Source: Acidobacteriota bacterium
GTDB taxonomy: Bacteria; Acidobacteriota; Terriglobia; UBA7540
Direction: 5' to 3'
Assembly (NCBI GenBank): GCA_003165615.1
Contig: PLWR01000594.1
Coordinates: 1-12,451, forward strand
DNA length: 12,451 nt
The notes beneath the pieces are model-generated. The model ran no database searches, was not told the DNA's origin, and worked only from the letters and a program-made list of their open reading frames with translations. A program made the position numbers and the translations under genes. This document shows, one piece after another, positions 5,925-12,451 of the stretch. Every line of letters starts with the position of its first letter. Positions within the stretch are counted from its first letter, which is position 1.

Positions 5925-6434
5925 GTGCGCATAACCCTTGCAGCACTAGAACTTCACCGGATCATTATTTCGGAGAGCTTCGGCCCAGGGTCACTGGACT
6001 ATCACGGAGCCGAGTTCCGGCAGACGGCGCCGGTTAATTTCAATGGTACGGCAGAGCTCCTGGGCGAGGAAATCCGCATCCGGGGGCACCTGTCCACCCG
6101 TCTCGAATCCAGTTGCGACCGCTGCCTGGGAGCAGTGGAAATTCCGATAAGTTGCGATTTCGACCTTTTCTATCGGCCGGAACAGACCATCGCCAAGGAA
6201 GAAGAAATTGAGGTCCCCACGGGAGAGATGGAAGTTGGCTTCTTTTCCGGGGACGGAATCGAAATAGCGGACGTGGCCACCGAGCAGGTGATACTTTCTG
6301 TGCCCATGAAAGTGATTTGCAGTACCGAGTGCCGGGGCTTGTGCCCGGATTGCGGGGTCAATCGAAATTTGACGCGTTGCGACTGCGCGCCCCGGCAGCA
6401 AGATTCCCCTTTTGCTTCACTCCGGAATGAGTGA
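5925..6434 (+). CDS. yceD: YceD family (DUF177) metal-binding protein
   Basis: This 169-aa DUF177 protein is of the kind nearly always found directly before rpmF; in plants and bacteria relatives are linked to 23S rRNA accumulation or processing. The start MRITLAALELHRIIISESFG is typical. The central CDRCLG motif (about residues 65-70) and the C-terminal cluster CSTECRGLCPDCGVN...CDC provide many cysteines for a zinc site, as in DUF177 members with the extended tail. The start is GTG 5925, with GAGG 5 nt upstream; no ATG fits in frame. It is the first gene after the consensus promoter. It is followed after 136 bp by rpmF, a wider gap than usual, in which I see no other gene. Confidence 0.92.
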   Translation: MRITLAALELHRIIISESFGPGSLDYHGAEFRQTAPVNFNGTAELLGEEIRIRGHLSTRLESSCDRCLGAVEIPISCDFDLFYRPEQTIAKEEEIEVPTGEMEVGFFSGDGIEIADVATEQVILSVPMKVICSTECRGLCPDCGVNRNLTRCDCAPRQQDSPFASLRNE

Positions 6435-6570
6435 AACCGGGAGGGCGCGGCGCAGTGATTTCGAGCGACGCCCCGATGAGCCGACAGGAATAAGCCGGGA
6501 GTGATTGCCTGGCGCGCAGCAGTGGTGGATCCCCGCGCGACATTACCGATGGAAGGAAAGAAGAGAAATT

Positions 6571-6756
6571 ATGGCAAATCCAAAACGACGACATTCTAAA
6601 GCGCGGAAGAATCGCCGGCGGTCCCACGACCATCTCACGACGCCGGCGATCGCCGAGTGCCCGCACTGCCACGAATCGAAGATGCCTCACCATGTCTGCC
6701 CCCATTGCGGTTATTACAAGGGCGAGGAAGCAGTCCTGGTGAAGGAATCAACCTAA
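6571..6756 (+). CDS. rpmF: 50S ribosomal protein bL32
   Basis: The 61-aa product is bL32 of the large ribosomal subunit. The N-terminus MANPKRRHSKARKNRRRSHD is the standard rRNA-binding tail. Two CPHC pairs (Cys30/Cys33 and Cys43/Cys46) form the zinc ribbon, so this is the zinc-binding form (C+). Not all bL32 proteins keep the four cysteines. A purine-rich GGAAGGAAAGAAGAGAAATT precedes ATG 6571 and supplies the ribosome site. The gene lies between yceD and plsX, a gene order known from many bacteria that couples ribosome and lipid synthesis. Confidence 0.97.
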   Translation: MANPKRRHSKARKNRRRSHDHLTTPAIAECPHCHESKMPHHVCPHCGYYKGEEAVLVKEST

Positions 6757-6843
6757 AGGGTTGGATGTTGGCCCCCGGAGACTTGCCCCAGCGCGAACAT
6801 CTCTTCCCGCGCCGGCCAGATTCCACGGTTTGACGTGATCACC

Positions 6844-7851
6844 ATGCGACGCATTGCTGTTGATGCCATGGGCACCGACTCGGCACCCGAGGCGGAACTC
6901 GCCGGAGCGATTCTAGCCGCCCGCGCGGGGTACGCGGAGGTTTTGCTGGTAGGGCCGCAAGATCGCCTCCGCCAGGAACTCGCCAAGCGCGATGCCAAGG
7001 GTCTGCCCATCGAGATCGTCCACGCCAGTGAGGCGATCACCATGGATGACAAGGCTACCAAGGCCTTCCGGCAACGGCGCGATTCCTCCATCCGGGTTAC
7101 GGCGCGTCTGGTGCACGAGGGCAAGGCGGACGGCATGATCAGCGCCGGCAACACTGGCGCAGTGATGACCACCGCCAAAATTGTGCTGGGGGCGCTCGAA
7201 GGGGTGGACCGGCCGGCCATCGCCCAGGTCTTCCCCACCTCTAAAGGCACGGCGGCGGTGCTGCTGGACGTGGGCGCGAACGTGGATTGCAAACCGCATC
7301 ACCTGGTGGAATTTGCGGTGATGGGCGAAACTTACTACCACGTCATGTTCGGGGTGGAGCGGCCGCGCGTCGGGCTGCTCTCCATCGGCCAGGAAGAACA
7401 CAAGGGGAATGAGTTGACGCGCGGCGCGCTGCCGCTGCTCAAGCAGCTTCCCTCGAATTTTATCGGTAACGTGGAAGGCCGCGATCTTTACAATGGCCGC
7501 GTGGAAGTCATCGTTTGCGACGGTTTTGTCGGCAATGTCGCGTTGAAGATCAGCGAAGGACTCGTCGAAGCGATCTCCAGTATGCTGAAAGAAGCTCTTT
7601 CCAGCACGCTATCCTCCAAGGTCGGTGGCGTGCTGGCGCGAAAAGCCTTCCAGCGTTTCAAGAAGCGGGTTGATTATTCTGAATATGGGGGCGCGCCCCT
7701 GTTGGGCGTCAAGGGCGTTTGCATCATTTGTCACGGGGGATCGAACCCCAACGCCATCAAGAATGCCATCCGGGTCGCGGCGGAATTTTCCGCCGGAAAA
7801 GTGAACGAGAAAATCGAACGCGAGTTAGCGGCTGCTTCCCAACGGAATTGA
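6844..7851 (+). CDS. plsX: Phosphate acyltransferase PlsX
   Basis: The 335-aa enzyme makes acyl-phosphate from acyl-ACP and inorganic phosphate, supplying PlsY for the first acylation of glycerol-3-phosphate. It is a peripheral membrane protein. Family motifs are in order: [12 protein letters not shown] at the N-terminus (most members have GGD in place of GTD), [10 protein letters not shown] (from residue 100), DVGANVDC (from 142), [11 protein letters not shown] and [15 protein letters not shown] (from 225). I prefer ATG 6844, since [10 protein letters not shown] matches the usual PlsX start; GTG 6835 would add three residues. Neither start has a clear Shine-Dalgarno site. It lies 87 bp after rpmF and 52 bp before fabH. 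Confidence 0.96.
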   Translation: MRRIAVDAMGTDSAPEAELAGAILAARAGYAEVLLVGPQDRLRQELAKRDAKGLPIEIVHASEAITMDDKATKAFRQRRDSSIRVTARLVHEGKADGMISAGNTGAVMTTAKIVLGALEGVDRPAIAQVFPTSKGTAAVLLDVGANVDCKPHHLVEFAVMGETYYHVMFGVERPRVGLLSIGQEEHKGNELTRGALPLLKQLPSNFIGNVEGRDLYNGRVEVIVCDGFVGNVALKISEGLVEAISSMLKEALSSTLSSKVGGVLARKAFQRFKKRVDYSEYGGAPLLGVKGVCIICHGGSNPNAIKNAIRVAAEFSAGKVNEKIERELAAASQRN

Positions 7852-7890
7852 GTCATTGAATCATCGGGTCATCGGGTCAATGAACCAATT
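7852..7890. repeat. Short repeat spacer CATCGGGT between plsX and fabH
   Basis: The spacer consists of near-identical tandem units: AATCATCGGGTC, ATCGGGTC, then AATGAACCAATT. It belongs to the same degenerate family seen at 5731-5793 and in the acpP leader. It is intragenic to the operon and would be transcribed. Its role, if any, is unknown. Confidence 0.6.
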
Positions 7891-7903
7891 CCCAGGAGTT
7901 TCC

Positions 7904-8884
7904 ATGTCTGTTGCAGGGGTGCTAGGTACGGGCTCGGCGTTGCCGGAGAAGGTCATCACCAACGCTGATTTGGAGAAGCTGGTGGATACCTCCGACCAAT
8001 GGATCACCGACCGCACCGGCATTCGCGAGCGCCGCCAGGCCGCTCCCCACGAAACCACTTCCAGTCTGTCGGTAAAAGCCTCGCACCAGGCTCTGGACAG
8101 GGCGGGGCTCAAGGCCACCGATCTCGACCTGATCATTTGCTCGACGATTTCGCCCGACATGCCTTTGCCCTCCACGGCCTCCCTGATCCAGCGCGAACTC
8201 GGCGCGCACGGCTGCTGTGCGTTCGACTTGGCAGCCGCTTGCTCCGGCTTCCTTTTCGGCATGACCGTGGCCGAGCAATTTATCCGCAACGGCGCATCGA
8301 AGTACGTGCTGGTGATAGGCGCGGAGTTGCTTTCGCGCTACCTCGACTACAAGGACCGCGCCACCTGCGTTATTTTCGGCGACGGGGTGGCCGCAGCGGT
8401 GTTCGGGCCGGTCGAACCGCCCTCGGGAATCCTGGCGCATGAGTTGCACACTGAAGGCCAGTACGCTGATCACCTTTTCATTCCCGCCGGCGGCACGGCC
8501 ATGCCCGCTTCCTGCCAGACCGTCGAACAGGGGTCGCACTATATCAAGATGCGCGGCAATGAACTCTTCAAGGTAGCGGTCCGCAGCCTGGAAGACGTGT
8601 CACGACAGGTGCTGAAGAAAGCCGGGCTCACGACGGATGACATCGACCTCTTCATCCCCCACCAGGCGAACCAGCGCATTACTGAGGCGGTACGTGAACG
8701 CCTGGGGTTGAGCGCGGATCGGGTCTATTCCAACATCTGCCGCATTGGGAATACCTCTTCGGCCTCGATTCCCATCTGTTTGGATGAATGCGTGCAAAGC
8801 GGACGCCTGAAGAAAGGCGACTTGGTGTTAATGTCCGCATTCGGCGCCGGCGTCACATGGGGGGCAGTTTTGATGCGCTGGTAA
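7904..8884 (+). CDS. fabH: 3-oxoacyl-ACP synthase III (FabH)
   Basis: FabH condenses acetyl-CoA (or another short acyl-CoA) with malonyl-ACP to start type II fatty-acid synthesis. The 326-aa length is typical. The Cys-His-Asn triad is intact: Cys113 in DLAAACSG, His253 in FIPHQANQRI and Asn283 in RIGNTSSASIP. The W and R of SDQWITDRTGIRERR (residues 30-44), which hold CoA, are present. The C-terminal GAGVTWGAVLMRW is standard. ATG 7904 has AGGAG 5 nt upstream; the longer frame from TTG 7856 runs through the repeat spacer and is not credible. Acetyl-CoA versus branched starter preference cannot be read from the sequence. Confidence 0.97.
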   Translation: MSVAGVLGTGSALPEKVITNADLEKLVDTSDQWITDRTGIRERRQAAPHETTSSLSVKASHQALDRAGLKATDLDLIICSTISPDMPLPSTASLIQRELGAHGCCAFDLAAACSGFLFGMTVAEQFIRNGASKYVLVIGAELLSRYLDYKDRATCVIFGDGVAAAVFGPVEPPSGILAHELHTEGQYADHLFIPAGGTAMPASCQTVEQGSHYIKMRGNELFKVAVRSLEDVSRQVLKKAGLTTDDIDLFIPHQANQRITEAVRERLGLSADRVYSNICRIGNTSSASIPICLDECVQSGRLKKGDLVLMSAFGAGVTWGAVLMRW

Positions 8885-8898
8885 GGGAAACCAAGATA

Positions 8899-8958
8899 AG
8901 GTTAAAGGCTAAGGGGTAAAAATAGGTCCCTTACACTTTATCCTTTAGACTTTACCCT
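8899..8958. repeat. Imperfect inverted repeat between fabH and fabD (TAAAGG family)
   Basis: Two 22-nt arms, 8899-8920 and 8937-8958, match as an inverted repeat at 18 of 22 positions around a 16-nt centre. Both arms are made of short TAAAGG/TAAGGG units. The transcript could form an A/U-rich hairpin between fabH and fabD. There is no T-run after it, so it is not a classical terminator. Confidence 0.6.
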
Positions 8959-8984
8959 TTCGGCGAACTCGCAAGGTTGCTGAT

Positions 8985-9929
8985 TTGAAGACAGCTTTTA
9001 TCTTTCCCGGTCAAGGATCTCAGTACCCCGGCATGGGCCGGGAGCTGGCGGAAAGTTTCGCATGCGCACGTGCGGTGTTCGAAGAAGCCGACGCGGCGCT
9101 GGGATTCGCCATCTCCAAGCTCTGCTTTGAAGGCCCGGCGGAAGAACTCCAACTCACTGCCAACACCCAGCCCGCGATTCTTACGGTTTCCGTTGCGGCA
9201 GCCAGGGTCTTGCGCGAAAAAGGTGTTTCAGCGGACTATGTAGCGGGACACAGCCTGGGGGAGTACTCAGCCCTGGTGGCCGCCGACGCCTTAAGTCTGG
9301 CTGACGCGGTGCGCCTGGTTCGCAAGCGTGGCCAGTATATGCAGGAAGCGGTGCCCGTTGGCCAGGGGGCCATGGCGGCGATATTGGGATTGGACGGCGC
9401 GGCACTGGATGAAATCTGCCGCGAAGCCGCGCAAGGGGAAGTGGTTTCCCCGGCAAATTTAAACTCGCCCGGGCAAGTCGTCATCGCGGGAAGCGCCGCC
9501 GCCGTGGCCAGAGCCGTGGAAACGGCCAGGGGGCGTGGCGCCAAACGCGCCATCATGCTCAACGTCAGCGCACCTTTTCACTGTGCCCTGATGAAACCCG
9601 CCCAGGACCGTCTGTGTGTTGATCTGGATGCGACCCACGTGGAAGCCCCGAAGATGCTGCTCGTGAACAATGTGAGCGCGCAGGCGGTCACTGCCGCGTC
9701 CATCGTTCGCGAGGGTCTGAAACAGCAGGTCACCTCACCCGTGCGCTGGGAAGAATCGATACGTCGCTTGCGTCGAGAGGGCGTGGAGTTGTTTGTGGAA
9801 GTTGGACCCGGGAAAGTTCTTTCGGGTTTGGTGCGGCAAATCGACCGCGCTGCCGAGTGCCTGCGCGTCGAGGATTCCGTCACGCTTAATGAAGTCGTTG
9901 CGCGCCTGTCGCCGGCGGGCAGAGCGTAA
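8985..9929 (+). CDS. fabD: Malonyl-CoA:ACP transacylase (FabD)
   Basis: FabD moves malonate from CoA to the AcpP phosphopantetheine arm, supplying the two-carbon donor for elongation. The 314-aa protein has the expected layout: FPGQGSQ near the N-terminus (residues 7-13), nucleophile Ser90 in GHSLGEY, Arg115 for the malonyl carboxylate, catalytic His199 in APFHCALM, and a late GPGKVLSGL motif. The start is TTG 8985: no ATG or GTG precedes the conserved KTAFIFPGQG in frame, and AAGG lies 8 nt upstream. The rare start and the modest ribosome site suggest lowered translation. It follows fabH after 100 bp that carry the TAAAGG inverted repeat. Confidence 0.96.
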   Translation: MKTAFIFPGQGSQYPGMGRELAESFACARAVFEEADAALGFAISKLCFEGPAEELQLTANTQPAILTVSVAAARVLREKGVSADYVAGHSLGEYSALVAADALSLADAVRLVRKRGQYMQEAVPVGQGAMAAILGLDGAALDEICREAAQGEVVSPANLNSPGQVVIAGSAAAVARAVETARGRGAKRAIMLNVSAPFHCALMKPAQDRLCVDLDATHVEAPKMLLVNNVSAQAVTAASIVREGLKQQVTSPVRWEESIRRLRREGVELFVEVGPGKVLSGLVRQIDRAAECLRVEDSVTLNEVVARLSPAGRA

Positions 9930-10020
9930 CGGCGTTCTGCGCAGGGCCTGGCCCCCGCGCATTAGTGTATCGAATCAATTTTTTTTGGTGATCCAATCGG
10001 TAGTGGTGCGGTTTGCTCTA

Positions 10021-10041
10021 GCGGCGGTCTCTGACCGCCGC
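10021..10041. repeat. Perfect hairpin between fabD and fabG, related to the 1534-1650 cluster
   Basis: GCGGCGGTC (10021-10029) and GACCGCCGC (10033-10041) form a 9-bp perfect stem with loop TCT. The context TAGCGGCGGTCTC resembles AGCGCCGGTCTC at 1568-1579, so it appears to be a single unit of the same palindromic repeat family. It lies in the 166-bp spacer before fabG; the T8 run at 9979-9986 is upstream of it and not arranged as a terminator. No promoter is clear in this spacer. Confidence 0.65.
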
Positions 10042-10095
10042 CACAGCCAACCACAGTGCACCACTGCGATTCAATCAAAGGGAGCAGGTAAGACT

Positions 10096-10842
10096 ATGCT
10101 AAGTTTGGAGGGACGCGTAGCGGTTGTGACGGGTGGCGCACAGGGAATCGGCCGGGCCACGGTTATGGCATTGGCCAATGCCGGCGCCAAGATTGCAATT
10201 ACCAACATCCGTTGCGCCAAGCTCGACCAGACCATCCAGGAATTGAAGGATATGGGTCTCGATGCGCTGAAGTTTTGCGTCGACGTAACCGACGTCGCGG
10301 CCGTGCAGGAAATGGTGGACCAGACGATTGCCACCTGGGGCAAGATTGATATTCTGGTGAACAATGCCGGCATTACCAAAGACAGTCTGGTGATGCGCAT
10401 GAAGACCGCTGATTGGGAGGCGGTGCTCAAGACCAACCTGGACGGTACTTTCTACTGCAGCCGGGCAGTGCTGCCTTCCATGGTCCGGCAGCGCTGGGGG
10501 CGCATCATCAACATCGCATCCGTGGTGGCGCAGGCCGGCAATGTGGGCCAGGCAAACTATATCGCATCCAAGGCGGGCATCATCGGCCTCACCAAGGCGG
10601 TGGCCGCGGAAGTGGCTCGGCGCAACATCACGGTGAACGCCATTGCCCCCGGCTTTATCGCCACGCCCATGACCGAGGGGCTTCCTCCGGAAATCAAGGA
10701 GAAGATGCTCAGCGTGATTCCGATGGGACGCATGGGCACGGATGCGGAAGTGGCGCACGGCGTGCTTTTCCTGGCATCGCCGGAAACAAGTTATATTACC
10801 GGTCACGTTCTTAATATTAATGGTGGCATGTACATGGCCTAA
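10096..10842 (+). CDS. fabG: 3-oxoacyl-ACP reductase (FabG)
   Basis: FabG reduces 3-oxoacyl-ACP to 3-hydroxyacyl-ACP with NADPH. The 248-aa protein is a classical short-chain dehydrogenase: cofactor motif TGGAQGIG (residues 12-19), NNAG strand motif, and the catalytic tetrad Asn114, Ser142, Tyr155 and Lys159, in the same spacing as in known FabG enzymes. The C-terminal GHVLNINGGMYMA is typical. It starts at ATG 10096, with AGG and GGAG elements 7-15 nt upstream. The frame stays open upstream into fabD, but that part is not protein-like. Its place between fabD and acpP supports FabG over other SDR enzymes. Confidence 0.95.
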   Translation: MLSLEGRVAVVTGGAQGIGRATVMALANAGAKIAITNIRCAKLDQTIQELKDMGLDALKFCVDVTDVAAVQEMVDQTIATWGKIDILVNNAGITKDSLVMRMKTADWEAVLKTNLDGTFYCSRAVLPSMVRQRWGRIINIASVVAQAGNVGQANYIASKAGIIGLTKAVAAEVARRNITVNAIAPGFIATPMTEGLPPEIKEKMLSVIPMGRMGTDAEVAHGVLFLASPETSYITGHVLNINGGMYMA

Positions 10843-10850
10843 CCCATCGA

Positions 10851-10998
10851 GCCATCGGGTCATCGACCCATGGCGCGATTGAGCGATTTGGTGATTTAGT
10901 GACTTTAGGTTTTAATGGAGCGGGCCTTGCCGGCAATCGCTTATACTTGTTAGATCACGAAATGACTAAATCACCAGATGGCTAGATGACCCGATGGC
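10851..10998. repeat. Compound inverted repeat in the fabG-acpP spacer
   Basis: Two nested pairs of exact inverted arms occur: a 14-nt pair, GCCATCGGGTCATC at 10851-10864 with GATGACCCGATGGC at 10985-10998, and a 12-nt pair, TGGTGATTTAGT at 10889-10900 with ACTAAATCACCA at 10965-10976. The gaps between pairs differ (24 versus 8 nt). The sequence between and around them consists of further degenerate units of the same kind. It lies just upstream of the acpP promoter; no open frame is present in this 236-bp spacer. Confidence 0.7.
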
Positions 10999-11014
10999 CA
11001 GATGATTCAATTTC

Positions 11015-11043
11015 TTGACGCTTACGAGAAGCAAAGTTAGAAT
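11015..11043 (+). promoter_or_regulatory. Sigma-70 promoter of acpP-fabF
   Basis: TTGACG (11015-11020, 5 of 6) and TAGAAT (11038-11043, 5 of 6) are 17 nt apart, the optimal spacing. Transcription should start near 11050, about 29 nt before ATG 11079. An own promoter fits the need for far more acyl carrier protein than enzyme. Confidence 0.8.
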
Positions 11044-11078
11044 AAGCGCCCCCATGTAACTTTCAGGAGGATAGACTG

Positions 11079-11321
11079 ATGGCTTCGCCCGATGAGAAGG
11101 TAAAACAAATTATTGTCGAACAGTTGGGAGTAGATGAAGCGGAAGTGACGCCCACCGCGCACTTTGTCGACGACCTCGGCGCCGATTCCCTGGACATCGT
11201 GGAATTGGTGATGGCCTTTGAAGAGGCTTTCGAGATCGAGATTCCCGATGAAGACGCGGAAAAGATCACCACCGTCAAAGACGCCATTGACTACATACAA
11301 GGCCACACCAAGAAGAACTGA
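11079..11321 (+). CDS. acpP: Acyl carrier protein AcpP
   Basis: The 80-aa acidic helical protein carries growing acyl chains through fatty-acid synthesis. Ser37 in the [10 protein letters not shown] motif receives the 4'-phosphopantetheine arm. The following helix ([20 protein letters not shown]) is the standard acidic recognition surface for FabD, FabF and FabG. AGGAGG sits 8 nt before ATG 11079. It has its own promoter and is followed 36 bp later by fabF, so the two are probably co-transcribed. Confidence 0.98.
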   Translation: MASPDEKVKQIIVEQLGVDEAEVTPTAHFVDDLGADSLDIVELVMAFEEAFEIEIPDEDAEKITTVKDAIDYIQGHTKKN

Positions 11322-11357
11322 CCAGCACAGGGCAGGGCTCCACAGGAGGACAACAGC

Positions 11358-12451
11358 TTGAACCGGAGAGTCGTTGTAACCGGTGTGGGATTGCTCACTG
11401 CCGTCGGTCTCGACACGGCCGAGTCGTGGCAGAATCTTCTGGCCGGCAAGAGCGGCGTGGCGCCCATCACCCATTTCGATACCACGGGCTTTGCTGTAAC
11501 CATTGCGGCAGAAGTCAAGGGGTTCGACCCATTTCAGTTCATTGAGAAGAAAGAACTGAAAAAGATGGGAAATTTCATAATTTATGCCCTCGCCGCCGCG
11601 CAGCAAGCCATGCAGCAGTCGCAGCTTCAGATCAGGCCCGACATCGCCGAGCGCGTGGGCGTCTTCATTGGCTCGGGCATCGGCGGATTCGATGTGATCG
11701 AGCGCGAGCACACTGCGCTCATGCGGGGTGGCCCGCGGCGCATCTCGCCCTTTTTCATCCCCGCCGCCATCGTCAACCTGGCTTCCGGGCACGTCTCCAT
11801 TCGCCATGGCGCCAAGGGGCCGAACTCCGCCACCTGCACCGCCTGCTCTTCCAGCGCCCATGCCGTGGGCGATTCCTTCAAGCTCATCCAGCGCGGCGCT
11901 GCCGACGTGATGATCAGCGGCGGCACGGAAGCCGCCATTACCCCCATGGGCGTGGGTGGATTTGCCGCCATGCGCGCCCTTTCCATGCGCAACAACGAAC
12001 CGGAAAAAGCCAGCCGCCCGTTCGATAAGGAACGCGACGGCTTCGTGATTGGCGAAGGCGCTGGGATCTTGATCCTGGAAGCCCTTGATTTCGCCCTGAA
12101 GCGCGGGGCGCCGATTCTGGCGGAAATCGTCGGCTATGGAATGTCAGGCGACGCCTTCCACATCACCGCGCCCGATGAGACTGCCGATGGGGCCGTCCGC
12201 GCCATGCGGGCGACGCTTGACGATGCCGGGATTGTTCCCGAACAAGTCAGCTATATCAATGCTCACGGCACCTCAACGCCCTACAACGATCGCCTGGAAT
12301 CGCTGGCCATTAAGAAGACTTTCGGCGAGCACGCTTACAAGATACCCGTGAGTTCCACCAAGTCCATGACCGGCCACTTGCTGGGCGGCGCGGGCGGACT
12401 GGAAGCTGGCATCACGGTGCTGGCGCTGCGTGACCAGAAACTTCCACCAAC
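11358..12451 (+). CDS. fabF: 3-oxoacyl-ACP synthase II (FabF), 3' end beyond window
   Basis: FabF elongates acyl-ACP with malonyl-ACP by decarboxylative condensation. The visible 364 codons cover most of the usual length of about 410. The Cys-His-His triad is intact at the classical numbers: Cys163 in CTACSSS, His303 in NAHGTST and His340 in KSMTGHLLGGAG. The N-terminus NRRVVVTGVGLLTAVG is typical. The start is TTG 11358, with AGGAGG 8 nt upstream and no ATG before the conserved first strand. KSMTGH and overall similarity fit FabF; FabB would be the alternative, but direct linkage to acpP favours FabF. The gene runs off the window; no frameshift or internal stop was seen. Confidence 0.96.
   Translation, partial: MNRRVVVTGVGLLTAVGLDTAESWQNLLAGKSGVAPITHFDTTGFAVTIAAEVKGFDPFQFIEKKELKKMGNFIIYALAAAQQAMQQSQLQIRPDIAERVGVFIGSGIGGFDVIEREHTALMRGGPRRISPFFIPAAIVNLASGHVSIRHGAKGPNSATCTACSSSAHAVGDSFKLIQRGAADVMISGGTEAAITPMGVGGFAAMRALSMRNNEPEKASRPFDKERDGFVIGEGAGILILEALDFALKRGAPILAEIVGYGMSGDAFHITAPDETADGAVRAMRATLDDAGIVPEQVSYINAHGTSTPYNDRLESLAIKKTFGEHAYKIPVSSTKSMTGHLLGGAGGLEAGITVLALRDQKLPP

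Noticed and set aside
9979..9986. T8 run after fabD as a Rho-independent terminator
   Set aside because: No stable GC-rich stem lies directly before it; the nearby 9-bp hairpin is downstream at 10021-10041.
1..12451. CRISPR arrays, transposons, prophage, defence systems or tRNA genes
   Set aside because: No regularly spaced direct repeats, transposase or integrase motifs, or separate cloverleaf tRNA were seen; the only tRNA-like structure is the tmRNA acceptor domain.

Overview
This 12.45 kb window is a chromosomal housekeeping segment, GC-rich and mostly coding. It most likely comes from an acidobacterium (Acidobacteriota). That is an inference from four signs: a tmRNA with the tag ANTQYAYAA, a secreted DUF5818-like protein, a small secreted His/Asp/Lys-rich protein, and intergenic spacers filled with degenerate short repeats (CATCGGGT and TAAAGG types). 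No transposase, integrase, prophage gene, CRISPR array or defence gene is visible.

Left part (1-5640). A complete ssrA (tmRNA) gene lies on the minus strand with a probable sigma-70 promoter. Next come a DUF2786-like small protein (+) and a convergent four-helix membrane protein (-). A cluster of four tandem hairpins (1534-1650) follows. A PYROXD2/phytoene-dehydrogenase-like FAD oxidoreductase (+) comes next. A small secreted protein (-) is bracketed by a candidate promoter and a convincing Rho-independent terminator. Then come a secreted two-repeat DUF5818-like protein, a second four-helix membrane protein and a small CPCCG protein, all on the + strand.

Right part (5640-12451). This is a type II fatty-acid/phospholipid synthesis cluster, all on the + strand: yceD (DUF177), rpmF (bL32), plsX, fabH, fabD, fabG, acpP and fabF, the last cut by the window end. 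A perfect-consensus sigma-70 promoter (TTGACA, 16-nt spacer, TATAAT) stands just before yceD. A second good promoter (TTGACG, 17 nt, TAGAAT) stands before acpP. FabD makes malonyl-ACP on AcpP, FabH starts the chain with acetyl-CoA, FabF elongates, FabG reduces the 3-keto group, and PlsX passes finished acyl chains to phospholipid synthesis. The dehydratase and enoyl reductase are not in this window. Catalytic residues are intact in FabH, FabD, FabG, AcpP and FabF. fabD and fabF appear to start at TTG and yceD at GTG.

I see no clear new multi-gene system. The least explained items are the structured intergenic repeats inside and outside the fab cluster, the small secreted protein gene, and the run of short uncharacterised genes just before the fab promoter.
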